The notes: generated by a model from the sequence alone, not told the origin. 43,943 nt of DNA from a bacterium (GCA_017431585.1 JAFRKU010000088.1:1-43943), one strand, 5' to 3'; numbered from the stretch's first letter, positions 1 to 8,584 are shown. Numbers and translations: made by a program.

Positions 1-783
1 GAGTAGCATGTGGCCGCCGGGGTGGTAAAACCAGTCGCCGGTGTGATCGCGCTCGATAACGGCTTGATACAATTTGTCCAGGATAAACGGGGCATCAGGG
101 CGAGCTTTGATCCGGGCGTGACCGGTTTTGCTGTCTTTTTTGATGACTAGCATGTAGCCGGCTTTTTGGGCCACGGGTAGCACGGCTTCGCTGCCGGTTT
201 CGATGGCAAAAGCACTTTGGCCGTTGGCTAAGGTGAAGACAATCCCCTCTCCGAGTTTTTCGGCGGCTTGGACGTGTTTTTTCATGGAAGCATAGACAAA
301 ATCCAGCAGACGACCGCCGAGTTCCACCTGATAGCTGTCATCATTGGTGGCGGTGGCGTCCATGGCGTCGATGATTTGGTGGAGCATGAATTCGTAGCGG
401 GGGTGATTGGCGTCGGGCCAAAATGCTTCGCCAAAATGATCAACGTCGGTGATGTGCTCAACCATGAGTTTCAAGGCGGTATCGGAAGTGTACTCTGGGT
501 GCACGCGCAGCAGGTAAGCGTAAACTAGTGAGCAAGCGCTGTATTGGGGACCGGCTTTTTCAGGAGTATGATGGTCAAATTCGCCCCGGCCAGTATCCAC
601 GTGGGTGACATCTGCCATGGCAAAGCCGAGTTGAGCGGCTGTTTCGGGGGCGATCGTCTGGCCTGCGGGTACGAAAGCGACTTTACTGCCGCCGTAGTGC
701 TGATTATCGAAACGTTGGAGCAACCAGATGGCGCCGATGGCGTCTAAATCTGGGACTTGATGAGCGACAATTAATCGTGGCAT
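1..783 (-). CDS. DHH-superfamily phosphoesterase-like protein (3' end outside window)
   Basis: The frame is open from an ATG at 783 to the window edge, giving 261 codons with no stop, so the C-terminus is missing. The N-terminus reads MPRLIVAHQVPDLDAIGAIW, matching motif I of DHH phosphoesterases (D-x-D after a short beta strand). At about residue 63 comes VDTGRGEFDHHTPEK, which contains the family-naming DHH triad, and HITDVDHFGE at about 110 supplies a further metal-ligand Asp. DHH proteins are Mn-dependent hydrolases acting on nucleotides, oligonucleotides or polyphosphate; the substrate here cannot be told. A -10 box TATAAT (795-790) lies 6 nt before the ATG, so the message is probably leaderless and independent of the ncRNA upstream. 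Family call fairly sure, function open. Confidence 0.7.
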   Translation of the reverse strand, partial: MPRLIVAHQVPDLDAIGAIWLLQRFDNQHYGGSKVAFVPAGQTIAPETAAQLGFAMADVTHVDTGRGEFDHHTPEKAGPQYSACSLVYAYLLRVHPEYTSDTALKLMVEHITDVDHFGEAFWPDANHPRYEFMLHQIIDAMDATATNDDSYQVELGGRLLDFVYASMKKHVQAAEKLGEGIVFTLANGQSAFAIETGSEAVLPVAQKAGYMLVIKKDSKTGHARIKARPDAPFILDKLYQAVIERDHTGDWFYHPGGHMLL

Positions 784-821
784 ACTATTATTATACACCT
801 GATTGACACATTTTGTACCTT

Positions 822-857
822 GAAAAAATAGTGCCCCCCGGAATGTGACCGGAGGGC
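822..857 (-). terminator. Rho-independent terminator of the ncRNA
   Basis: On the minus strand a 9-bp stem (arms at 857-849 and 841-833, one T-G pair, 7-nt loop) is followed by ACTATTTTTTC. It closes the structured RNA that starts near 1071 and lies about 40 nt before the DHH gene. Confidence 0.85.
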
Positions 858-1071
858 TATCAAAAAAAGGTATGGAAGAATCGGAGGCGCTCTTGCTTGG
901 CAAAGGAGAAATTTGAGCGCCCATAGGTTTCTGCACCCATGGCGTAAGGTGCCCTCCCCTATGAGGAGGAATTTATGATAAACGCCCGCGGCGGGTGTTT
1001 AAGCCATTTTTCCATACAAAAGATCGTTAGCCGCCGAAAGTTTGCTCGCTGTGAACAAATTTCGATGACAA
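822..1071 (-). ncRNA. Candidate structured ncRNA of unknown family, ~245 nt
   Basis: A perfect consensus promoter (TTGACA, 17 bp, TATAAT) points left at 1106-1078, and a strong terminator sits at 857-822; no convincing minus-strand reading frame lies between. The RNA can fold into a series of hairpins, given here as plus-strand arms: 1053-1059 with 1041-1047; 993-1000 with 980-987; 965-969 with 953-957; 936-942 with 921-927; 915-920 with 887-892. A perfect 8-bp helix (1010-1017 with 870-877, GTATGGAA against TTCCATAC) encloses the last four. I do not see RNase P, tmRNA or SRP signature sequences. It could be a 6S-like RNA or a new family. Because the DHH gene has its own -10 box, a riboswitch role is less likely but not excluded. 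Confidence 0.6.
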
Positions 1072-1077
1072 GCTACC

Positions 1078-1121
1078 ATTATATCATATATAGTTACATT
1101 TGTCAAGAGGCAATTTCGCCT
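1078..1121 (-). promoter_or_regulatory. Perfect promoter with upstream AGGC-N6-GCCT element (module copy 1)
   Basis: Reading leftwards: hairpin arms 1121-1118 and 1111-1108 (AGGC...GCCT, 6-nt loop), one base, TTGACA (1106-1101), 17-bp spacer, TATAAT (1083-1078). The same arrangement with nearly the same bases recurs at 4711-4754 and 25166-25123. It drives the ncRNA. Confidence 0.85.
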
Positions 1122-2331
1122 GGTGTAGACAAAAGGTCTCAAAAGCCCACAAAGGCGATCGCAAAGGGATTTTTTGGCAGGCGAAACTTGTTATCAATCA
1201 AAAATCTGGAGTGCTAAATAGTCAAGTGAGCGACGAAAGATTGGGGCTGTCCTGGGGGCGGTAGTTGCCGCCTATCAGCGCTTCAAATGAGGTCGCAAGT
1301 TATAGGCTGTGCACGCTCGCCAGACGGGAAAATATTATAGGACTTTAGGTAAAGTCCTTATAAGTAATGAAATATTATAGGATGTTTACGTAAAGTCCTA
1401 TAATATTGAATTTTTAAATTATAGGCTATGGAGGTGATTGACCGATAAGGGCGACTTTTTATAGGATTTTCGGTTTTTATTTGGTTTTAGCCGACGATTA
1501 TGGGACTTTTGGGGCCGCTAGTATGCGGTGGGCGGGCAATTGTACAATGTTTTTGTACAAAAAGAGCACGGTGACGGTAGCCGCATTGGCGGCGAAAAAA
1601 GCGCGGCGAGATGCGACGCTGCGGGTGATGACTTGATAATAAATAGTTATTGGCGGTCAAAAGGCGCCTTGGGCTGGGCAGACGAGTGGGTAGAATATAA
1701 AGCTAACATTTTATTACAGGTCTAGCTGGTGTGGCGAGGACGCGGTTGGCGGCTGCGAGTGAAAAAGTAGTTACTGGATGGTTATCAGTATGACTATGGG
1801 ATAAAAAACGCGGCTGTGGCTCAGCAAGTCAGGAAAAATTTCAACTTATAGGTTTAAAATGTGTGATTTTTAATCATTATAAGAGAGTTGAGAAGGTAAA
1901 ATAAGAGTAGTGGACAGCCGGCTGGGATAGATTTAATTTAACACTGATTTTTTTCTTAGCAAACGAGACGTGAGAGTGCTAAAAATACTCCTGCTGAATT
2001 TGCGCCGATACGAGCTAGTTTTTATCAGATTGAATGCGAGCGCTGGCTGGCGTTGACCAATGTGAGTGATGATCCGATCATATAGACTCACCAGAGGAAA
2101 CGGAGCGACTGGGCGTTGCAAAAATGCTGCCAAGTTGAGAGCTGATAAGAATTAATTATACATAATCAACCGCGGCGAGAAGCGAAAGGCTGATACTAGT
2201 GAGCACTGGCCCAAATGGACCTCTTATGTACCGGCAGTCATGAGGCTGATAATATTGGTGCTGGCTGACAAAATGTGGCACCCGATGGCAACAGATAGCA
2301 ATTTGGCAGCGGAAAAAAGTGGATTTTGAGG
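1122..2331. other. Gene-less region of about 1.2 kb
   Basis: I find no supportable gene, tRNA or known RNA signature here. Short open frames exist but have no family resemblance. The first part holds the ATTATAGGA repeat cluster (1331-1467). The region lies directly upstream of rnpA, a gene that in many bacteria is near the replication origin together with rpmH and dnaA, but I see neither rpmH nor a convincing cluster of DnaA boxes; only scattered near matches such as TTATACATA near 2157. Confidence 0.5.
1331..1467. repeat. Cluster of AATATTATAGGA palindromic repeat units
   Basis: The 12-mer AATATTATAGGA occurs at 1331-1342 and 1371-1382, its reverse complement at 1396-1407, and shortened forms at 1416-1425 and 1459-1467. 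The unit at 1371 and its inverted partner form a perfect 12-bp inverted repeat with a 13-nt loop; the unit at 1331 is followed by a 7-bp hairpin (GGACTTT/AAAGTCC). The same unit builds the 120-bp elements at 10018 and 13092. Confidence 0.75.
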
Positions 2332-2337
2332 TATAAT
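2332..2337 (+). promoter_or_regulatory. -10 box of rnpA (leaderless)
   Basis: TATAAT ends 7 nt before the rnpA ATG, so transcription should begin at or next to the start codon. Confidence 0.65.
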
Positions 2338-2344
2338 CAGTCAG

Positions 2345-2746
2345 ATGTTACCAAAAAGAGATCGGATCAGATACCGTCTGGAGAGTGAGTTTTTTACTCA
2401 CGCTCGGGAGTGGAATTGCACCTGGGGACGCTGGCGCTATCGGCTCGAAGAGACGGGAGTGGGCGCCAAAGTGGCAATTATTGTGCCCAAAAAATTTGTG
2501 GCGCAAGCGGTAGCGCGTCACAGGGCGAAGCGGCGGGTGGCGAGCGTGCTGGCAGAATTTTATCCGACGTGGCCGGCGGGTGAGTATGTTTTGAGCCTAA
2601 ACCAGGAGGCGGTGCAGATCAGCCAGGCTCAAATGCGCGCCGACATGGCATTTTTTGCGCACCAGCGGTTGGGTGCGCAATCTGAGGCGCCAGCGGGCGC
2701 AAAATGTGATAAAATAGCAGATATTGACACCAGAGAGGAAAGATAA
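2345..2746 (+). CDS. rnpA: Ribonuclease P protein component
   Basis: RnpA is the small basic protein that binds RNase P RNA and helps it remove 5' leaders from pre-tRNAs. The 133-residue product has the family's usual length and order: an N-terminal stretch beginning MLPKRDRIRYR, a central strand VAIIVPKKF (about 43-51), and the diagnostic RNA-binding helix AVARHRAKRRV (about 55-65), an R-rich signature equivalent to the RNR motif. The C-terminus after about residue 115 is extra and less conserved. Start supported by a -10 box 7 nt upstream. The neighbouring rpmH, usual in bacteria, is not visible upstream. Three bases separate its stop from pheT, so the two are probably co-transcribed. Confidence 0.9.
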   Translation: MLPKRDRIRYRLESEFFTHAREWNCTWGRWRYRLEETGVGAKVAIIVPKKFVAQAVARHRAKRRVASVLAEFYPTWPAGEYVLSLNQEAVQISQAQMRADMAFFAHQRLGAQSEAPAGAKCDKIADIDTREER

Positions 2747-2749
2747 GTT

Positions 2750-4729
2750 ATGAACATTTTAGTACCGATGTCTTGGTTGGGCGAATATTTGCAGACTGAT
2801 CTGGCGCCGGCGGAAATTGCGCGCTGGGGCGCTTTGCATGGGCCGTCTTTTGAGCATATTCTCGAGCGCGAAGGCGAGGCGGTGTTTGACATTGAAATCA
2901 CCACTAATCGCGTGGATGCGATGTGTATCAAGGGACTGGCGCGGGAGTTGGCGGCGATTTTGGGCGACCAGGCGGCGGCGCCCCGTTTACACGAGACGGT
3001 GACGGTGGATTTGCCGGTACAAACCAAAAAAACATTGCCTGTGCCGGAAATAGTGGTGGAAACTGAGGTAGTAAATAAAATTATGTGCGTGGTGCTGGAT
3101 AAGGTAGCCAATGTTGCTTCGCCGGCACGGGTGCAAAAGCGTTTGCGCCAGATTGAGCAAAACACTCATGGCGTGATTATTGATATGACTAATTATATGA
3201 CACACGAGTTGGGTCATCCATGTCACGCTTTTGATTATGATAAAATCATGGCTTTAGGTGGTAAAATTGTGATCAAACAGGCTCAAGCAGGCAAAAAGTT
3301 TGTGACTTTGGACGGCAATGAATATACCACCGTGGGCGGCGAAGTGGTCTTTGAAAATGACAAAGGAGAAATCATTGATTTACCGGCAATAAAAGGCACA
3401 TTGAACACAGCAATTGATCAAAATACTCAACGGGTGTTGTTTTGGTTGGAAAACATGAGTGCGCCAGTGGTGCGCCAGGCGAGTATGAGTCACGCTATCA
3501 GGACGGTGGCGGCGATTTTAAATGAGAAAAATGTGGATCCGAATTTGGCAGCGGAAGTGCTAGTAGCGGGTTGCCAGATGCTGCAAAAAGAGGCGGGCGC
3601 GAAAATTGCTTCGCCTGTTTACACCTGGACCAATCCTCACTGGCAAGAACAGACGCAACCGGTGGATTTGCATTGGCAACGGTTGCGCGACTATCTAGGA
3701 GTGACGGTGGAGCGCGAGCGAGTGGAGCGGTATTTGACGGATCTGGGTTTCACACTGGTGAGGCAAAATGACCAGGTGATGAGCGTGCGTGTGCCGAGTT
3801 TCCGGCGACATGATGTGACAATCGAGCAAGATTTGATTGAAGAGGTGGCGCGGTTGTACGGTTATCATAATTTGCCGAGTCGGTTGGATTTCCCGGTGGT
3901 AGATTTGCCGGTGCAACCCAAATTCGATTTTGCCTTGGAAACGGCGTTTAAACACTTTTTGGTCGACAATGGTTTAAGCGAAGTGTATACATATTGGGCG
4001 GTAGGCCGTGAACTTTTGACCAATGACGAGCAGACGTATTTGCGGCTGGAAAATCCGCTGACTGATGACAAAGTGTATCTGCGACAGCAACTGCTACCCA
4101 GTTTACAAAAAGTTTATGTGGACAATCGACCAGATAAACGGGAAGTAGCGGGCATTTTTGAAATGGCCAATGTCTATTTTCCAGGCAAGACGACTGACAG
4201 CGTGGACGAAAGATGGCATCTGGCGCTGGTGACTACTCTCCCCTATCGCCAACTGCGCGCCCTGATAGAAAAAATGTTGCGTTTGGGCAATATTAGCGTG
4301 GATATCGATCAAAGTGGCGTCATTAGTGCGGGCCGGCAACATTTAGGCAGCATTCAGAGTCTGACGGAAGGTCTGCTGGGCGTGGAATTAGAGATGTCGG
4401 CGGTGCTGGCGGCCAAAAAACGACTGATAATTTCGGGGAATTTGGCAACGACGCCGATTGTGCACGAAGATATCACTTTTGTGATTGACAACGTGCCGAT
4501 TAGCGATGTGATCAAGCGAATGCAGCAGGTGTCGCCTTTAATTAAACGGGTGCAGTTGGGCGAGATTTATCGCGATCACTACACATTTCATTTGGAATTT
4601 CAAGATCCGGCTAAAAATTTAACGTCTAGCGAACTTTTGCCGGTGCGACAAGCGATAGTGGCGACTATGAACAAAATTGGAGCTAAATTAGTGGGGCAAT
4701 TGTCTGCTCCAGGCGGAATTGCCTCTTGA
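2750..4729 (+). CDS. pheT: Phenylalanine--tRNA ligase beta subunit, OB-domain-less form
   Basis: Subunit of the alpha2-beta2 enzyme that charges tRNA-Phe and edits mis-acylated tyrosine. At 659 residues it is about 140 shorter than the usual ~800. The start MNILVPMSWLGEYL is typical, but the sequence passes straight from the first helices (about 30) to FDIEITTNRVDAM (about 46-58): the EMAP/OB tRNA-binding insertion seen at about residues 40-150 of most bacterial PheT is absent. The B3/4 editing domain (about 105-285), B5 domain (about 303-375), class II-like core and C-terminal ferredoxin-fold anticodon-binding domain (about 565-655) are present. GAGGAAAG precedes the ATG. pheS is 7 kb away on the other strand. 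The last codons double as a promoter module for the next gene. Confidence 0.95.
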   Translation: MNILVPMSWLGEYLQTDLAPAEIARWGALHGPSFEHILEREGEAVFDIEITTNRVDAMCIKGLARELAAILGDQAAAPRLHETVTVDLPVQTKKTLPVPEIVVETEVVNKIMCVVLDKVANVASPARVQKRLRQIEQNTHGVIIDMTNYMTHELGHPCHAFDYDKIMALGGKIVIKQAQAGKKFVTLDGNEYTTVGGEVVFENDKGEIIDLPAIKGTLNTAIDQNTQRVLFWLENMSAPVVRQASMSHAIRTVAAILNEKNVDPNLAAEVLVAGCQMLQKEAGAKIASPVYTWTNPHWQEQTQPVDLHWQRLRDYLGVTVERERVERYLTDLGFTLVRQNDQVMSVRVPSFRRHDVTIEQDLIEEVARLYGYHNLPSRLDFPVVDLPVQPKFDFALETAFKHFLVDNGLSEVYTYWAVGRELLTNDEQTYLRLENPLTDDKVYLRQQLLPSLQKVYVDNRPDKREVAGIFEMANVYFPGKTTDSVDERWHLALVTTLPYRQLRALIEKMLRLGNISVDIDQSGVISAGRQHLGSIQSLTEGLLGVELEMSAVLAAKKRLIISGNLATTPIVHEDITFVIDNVPISDVIKRMQQVSPLIKRVQLGEIYRDHYTFHLEFQDPAKNLTSSELLPVRQAIVATMNKIGAKLVGQLSAPGGIAS

Positions 4730-4754
4730 CAAATGTAACAATGTGTGGTATAAT
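4711..4754 (+). promoter_or_regulatory. Promoter with AGGC-N6-GCCT element (module copy 2)
   Basis: Hairpin arms 4711-4714 and 4721-4724, one base, TTGACA (4726-4731), 17-bp spacer, TATAAT (4749-4754). The -35 overlaps the pheT stop codon and the hairpin lies inside the last pheT codons. The start of the next gene is 7 nt past the -10 box. Confidence 0.85.
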
Positions 4755-4761
4755 ATAGGAT

Positions 4762-5172
4762 ATGCAAACGAATACGGAACAATTGAGAACATGGTCACCA
4801 GAGCAAACTGGTGAGTTGGTGACACCCGCTAGTGTGGAAACGGACGCGCCGGTGGCGCCGGAGGTAGCCTCTCTGGAGAGCGAAGCGACTTTTGATCAAG
4901 CGCCTGAAAGCGAGACGGTCGCGCCCACATTTGAGGCTACGACTGCGGCGACATCACCGGTGGCCACAGACAGCGAAATGGCCGAAGCGAATGAGCCGGT
5001 GCTATCTGCCGCCAACAAACGATTAGTTGACAATGATTTTATGCCGATTGCGGATGAACATCCGCTTAAAACGCGGCTGGATATCGCCATGTCGCCAGTG
5101 AGCAAGGCTTACGGCTGGAACAAGATGGCCAGTCGCTTGCAAAACCAACGCTTCGAGCGCGGTGTGGTCTAA
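4762..5172 (+). CDS. Acidic low-complexity protein, unknown function
   Basis: I do not recognise this 136-residue protein. Residues 1-85 are rich in Glu, Thr, Ala, Pro and Val and are probably disordered; residues 90-136 (from NKRLVDNDFMPIADEHPLKT onwards) look like a small folded or binding segment with mixed charge, ending RFERGVV. No signal peptide or membrane segment. The start is set by a near-perfect promoter whose -10 ends 7 nt before the ATG. That promoter shares a hairpin module with the ncRNA at 1 kb and the surface-protein gene at 25 kb, suggesting common control. Confidence 0.65.
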   Translation: MQTNTEQLRTWSPEQTGELVTPASVETDAPVAPEVASLESEATFDQAPESETVAPTFEATTAATSPVATDSEMAEANEPVLSAANKRLVDNDFMPIADEHPLKTRLDIAMSPVSKAYGWNKMASRLQNQRFERGVV

Positions 5173-5214
5173 TTTGGGGTCGCGGCCGAGCCTTTTTGGG
5201 GGTATAATATCCCC

Positions 5215-7554
5215 ATGAATAATCTGTACACGATGGGGGAAGAGTTGCTGGCGATGATTATCCCGGCGGCGGTAAGCGTGGCGTGGATATTGGTGCTGGG
5301 GCTAGTGGGGTACGTGCTGTTTCATATCTGGATTAATCGCGATCGGGCGCGTCAGGCGGCCCAGACGGTGACGCTGCTGGTACGTTTGCCCAAAGACAAT
5401 GAGACCAAAATTGAAGCGGCTGAACAGATGTTTGATGCGATACACGCGCTGAAATTGACGACGTGGGAATCTTTGAGCCATCATGAGCCGAATTTTGCCA
5501 TTGAAATCGTGGCCCGCAAGGAAGATATTGCTTTTTATTTGAGCGTGCCGCAAGATTTGCGGGATTTGATTGAAAAAGATATTCACGCGGCGTATCCGAA
5601 TGCAGACATCGCTCCTGTGGTGGCGCCCAATATTTGGACATTGGGCAATCAAGTGGCTTTTACGCAGCTGAAACTTTTCGGCGGCGATCGTTGCCCGATT
5701 AAAACTTATCGGGAGTTGGCCAATGACGGCTTGCAGACGCTGACGAGTGCTTTGTCGAAAATGGGTGATGACGAGGGCGCGATCGTGCAATTTTTGATCC
5801 AGCCGACAGGCGAGCGGTTTCGGAATCAAAGTTTACGTCTGGTGCGACGCCAGCAAGAGCGCAGCAGTGATGCCAGCCAATCCTTTGAGGCCGACGGTCA
5901 CGAATTGCAAGCGATGGAAGAAAAAGTCAACAAATCGCTGTTTAAAACGGCTATTCGGGTGTGTGTGAGTGCCAAAACGCGGACAGTGGCGAATTCGCAT
6001 TTGAAAAACATTGTGGGCAGTTTTTCCCAATTTGACACGCCGCAAACTGGTTTGAGGGCGCGAGCGTGGATACCTTGGCCCCACTTTTTCCAAAAAAACT
6101 TTATTTATCGATACACTGCGTTTTTTGGTGATCATAATTTGCTGACTTTTAATTCGGAGGAGCTGGCTTCACTGATTCATTTCCCCAATCGCTCGGTGGA
6201 AACCCATCACATTCGCTTTTTGTATGCCAAAAATGCGCCGGCGCCGCGCGAGATTCCCACGACGGGTTTGTATCTGGGTAAATCGGTGTATCGGGGGGAT
6301 TCGCGGGAAATTTATATGGATTTGCCGGATAGACGGCGACATATGTACATCATTGGGAAAACTGGCACGGGTAAATCGGAATTTTTGAAAGAGATGATTT
6401 TGCAAGATATCGCCAATGGCTCGGGGGTGTGCGCGATTGACCCGCATGGCGAGTTTGTGGAAGATATTTTGCAGATGATTCCGGCGGAGCGGGCCGAGGA
6501 CGTGATTTACTTTAATCCTTCGGATTTAGAGCGGCCGCTGGGCATGAATATGATGGAAGCGGACACGGAGGAACAGCGGCATTTCGTGGTTAGTAGTGTG
6601 ATTGGTCTGATGTATAAGTTGTATGATCCGCATCACACGGGGATTATCGGGCCGCGGTTTGAGCACTCGATTCGCAACGCCATGCTGACGATCATGTATC
6701 GCAAAGGAGCCACGTTTATCGAGCTGGTGCGGTCGCTGACGGATGATAATTTTGTGCAAGAATTGTTGCCGTTTGTGGATGATCCGATGGTGAAACGTTA
6801 CTGGACCGATCAAATGGCGAAAACGTCTGATTTTCACAAGTCGGAAACGCTGGATTACATTGTGTCTAAGTTTGGGCGATTTGTGACGAATAAAACGATG
6901 CGCAATATCATTGGTCAGCCGGTGTCGGCGTTCAATTTCCGCCAGGCGATGGATCAAAAGAAAATCATTTTGTGCAATTTATCGAAGGGTATTTTGGGCG
7001 AGGAAGATGCCAAATTTTTGGGGCTTATTTTGGTGCCGAAAGTGTTGACGGCTGCCATGTCTCGTCAGGATGTACCAATGGAACAGCGCGAGGATTTTTT
7101 CTTGTATGTAGACGAGTTTCAAAATTATGCGACGGAAGATTTTGCCACGATTTTGTCGGAAGCGCGCAAGTATCGATTAAATCTAATCGTGGCCAATCAG
7201 TTTATTGCGCAGATTGAAGACGATGTGCGCAATGCCGTTTTTGGCAACGTGGGTACGATTGTCAGCTTCCGGGTGGGTGTCAATGACGCCCAATATTTGG
7301 AGCACGAATTTGCGCCGGTGTTTACCGAAACTGATTTGACTAATATCGAAAAGTTTCATGTCTACGTTAAAACTATTGTCAAAAACGAACCAGTGATGCC
7401 TTTTTCCATGTCGCTGTGGAAAGACATGTCTCAGGTGCAAGCACGGATGAATCCGGAGCTGGCCACGATGATTAAACAGTTGTCCAGACTGAAATACGGC
7501 AAAGACAAAGCGGAAGTGGAGGCCGAAATTGCGCAACGGGCGCGGTTGATTTAA
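5215..7554 (+). CDS. VirD4/TraG-like DNA-translocating ATPase, stand-alone
   Basis: A 779-residue membrane-anchored P-loop ATPase. A transmembrane helix lies near residues 10-38; an N-terminal domain of about 300 residues of the kind seen fused to T4SS-type ATPases in CPR genomes follows; the motor starts near 370. Walker A is IIGKTGTGKSEFL (about 378-390), followed by CAIDPHGEFV, and Walker B is FFLYVDEFQNY (about 628-638). The C-terminal RecA-fold ends near 760. The family couples DNA to type IV secretion or moves DNA across membranes, but no other secretion genes (VirB-like channel, relaxase) are present in this window. TATAAT at 5203-5208 is 6 nt before the ATG, so it is likely leaderless and transcribed alone. 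Exact role unknown. Confidence 0.8.
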   Translation: MNNLYTMGEELLAMIIPAAVSVAWILVLGLVGYVLFHIWINRDRARQAAQTVTLLVRLPKDNETKIEAAEQMFDAIHALKLTTWESLSHHEPNFAIEIVARKEDIAFYLSVPQDLRDLIEKDIHAAYPNADIAPVVAPNIWTLGNQVAFTQLKLFGGDRCPIKTYRELANDGLQTLTSALSKMGDDEGAIVQFLIQPTGERFRNQSLRLVRRQQERSSDASQSFEADGHELQAMEEKVNKSLFKTAIRVCVSAKTRTVANSHLKNIVGSFSQFDTPQTGLRARAWIPWPHFFQKNFIYRYTAFFGDHNLLTFNSEELASLIHFPNRSVETHHIRFLYAKNAPAPREIPTTGLYLGKSVYRGDSREIYMDLPDRRRHMYIIGKTGTGKSEFLKEMILQDIANGSGVCAIDPHGEFVEDILQMIPAERAEDVIYFNPSDLERPLGMNMMEADTEEQRHFVVSSVIGLMYKLYDPHHTGIIGPRFEHSIRNAMLTIMYRKGATFIELVRSLTDDNFVQELLPFVDDPMVKRYWTDQMAKTSDFHKSETLDYIVSKFGRFVTNKTMRNIIGQPVSAFNFRQAMDQKKIILCNLSKGILGEEDAKFLGLILVPKVLTAAMSRQDVPMEQREDFFLYVDEFQNYATEDFATILSEARKYRLNLIVANQFIAQIEDDVRNAVFGNVGTIVSFRVGVNDAQYLEHEFAPVFTETDLTNIEKFHVYVKTIVKNEPVMPFSMSLWKDMSQVQARMNPELATMIKQLSRLKYGKDKAEVEAEIAQRARLI

Positions 7555-7576
7555 ATATTATAGGAAAAAATGAGTC

Positions 7577-8584
7577 ATGCAAATTGAAGACTTTTTTACA
7601 TCTAAAGTAGTAGTTATTACTGGTGCATCGGGATTTATTGGTTCGCATCTTTCGGAGCGTTTGCTGGCGGCCGGCAACAGAGTGATAGGTGTGGACAATT
7701 TTATCACTGGAAACCGAAAAAATACCGAACATTTAGCCCAAAATCCCCATTGGGAATTGTTTGAGCAAGATATTTGTGATACACAGGGATTAAATGCGCT
7801 TTTAGACAAAATTTTGTCTAAATATGACCGGATCGATATGGTGTTGCATTTCGCTTCGCCAGCGTCACCGCCTGGCTACCAGCGGCATCCGCGAGAAACT
7901 TATTTGGTCAATTCACTGGCGACGGATAGTCTGCTGGCTTGGTTGCGAGGGCATTCACCAGAGAGTCGCTTCCTGTTTGCGGGAACGTCTGAGGCCTATG
8001 GCAATCCGCAAGTGCATCCGCAACCGGAAACTTATTGGGGTAATGTTAATCCCAATGGGCCGCGCAGTTGCTACGATGAAGCCAAACGTTTGGGTGAGAC
8101 GATTTGCGGCGTTTATGACCGAGATTTTGGTTTGGATACGCGGATTGTGCGCATTTTTAATACCTATGGTCCACGGATGGATTTGGCTGACGGGCGCATT
8201 TTACCGCAATTTATCCAGGAAATCCGACGCGGTCAGCCGCTGACGGTGTATGGCGATGGCAGCCAGACGCGCTCGTACTGCTTTATAGATGATTTGGTGG
8301 AGGCCGTTTTACGCTTGGCGGCTAGCCCGGATGGAGCGGGACAAACGGTTAATTGCGGTAATCCTGGCGAATACACCGTTTTGCAAACGGCGCAAATTTG
8401 CAATCAAGTGGCGGGTCGAGCGGCTGAGATGATCGAGTTTCGGCCTTTACCCACGGATGACCCCTTGCGGCGGCGGCCGGATATTACCAAAGCGCGTCAG
8501 TTGCTTTCATGGGAGCCAAAAGTGGCGTTTGCGGACGGTTTGCGAGTGATGATGACACATTATGGAATTGATGTAAAAAATTGA
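7577..8584 (+). CDS. UDP-glucuronate decarboxylase-like SDR (UDP-xylose synthase)
   Basis: Extended short-chain dehydrogenase of 335 residues. The NAD-binding motif GASGFIGS is at about 16-23; the catalytic Tyr-Lys is in SCYDEAKRLGET (Y about 166, K about 170). The stretches NPNGPRSCYDEAKR, RIFNTYGPRMDL, DGRILPQFI and LTVYGDGSQTRSYCFIDDLV closely follow UDP-xylose synthase, which makes UDP-xylose from UDP-glucuronate for surface glycans. A dTDP-glucose 4,6-dehydratase or other epimerase is the alternative, but the GPRSCYDE signature favours decarboxylase. The upstream gap carries a half repeat unit (ATATTATAGGA directly after the previous stop). Ribosome-binding site weak. It probably supplies sugar donors to the glycosyltransferases at 26-37 kb. 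Confidence 0.82.
   Translation: MQIEDFFTSKVVVITGASGFIGSHLSERLLAAGNRVIGVDNFITGNRKNTEHLAQNPHWELFEQDICDTQGLNALLDKILSKYDRIDMVLHFASPASPPGYQRHPRETYLVNSLATDSLLAWLRGHSPESRFLFAGTSEAYGNPQVHPQPETYWGNVNPNGPRSCYDEAKRLGETICGVYDRDFGLDTRIVRIFNTYGPRMDLADGRILPQFIQEIRRGQPLTVYGDGSQTRSYCFIDDLVEAVLRLAASPDGAGQTVNCGNPGEYTVLQTAQICNQVAGRAAEMIEFRPLPTDDPLRRRPDITKARQLLSWEPKVAFADGLRVMMTHYGIDVKN

Noticed and set aside
268..747. Plus-strand frames over the first 750 bases
   Set aside because: They are shadows of the DHH-like gene on the minus strand, which has clear family motifs.
822..1071. RNase P RNA, tmRNA or SRP RNA
   Set aside because: Lacks GAGGAAAGTCC, a tag frame with CCA end, and the GGAAGCAG apical motif respectively.
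975..1217. 80-codon plus-strand frame with a good GAGGAGG upstream
   Set aside because: It is antisense to the ncRNA and crosses its promoter; the peptide has no domain-like features. The GAGGAGG is one arm of an ncRNA hairpin.
1933..2133. 66-codon minus-strand frame in the gene-less region
   Set aside because: No promoter, ribosome-binding site or recognisable motif; composition like the surrounding non-coding DNA.
784..2344. Possible replication origin beside rnpA
   Set aside because: No cluster of DnaA boxes, no dnaA or rpmH in view; only single near matches. GC skew along a full genome would be needed.
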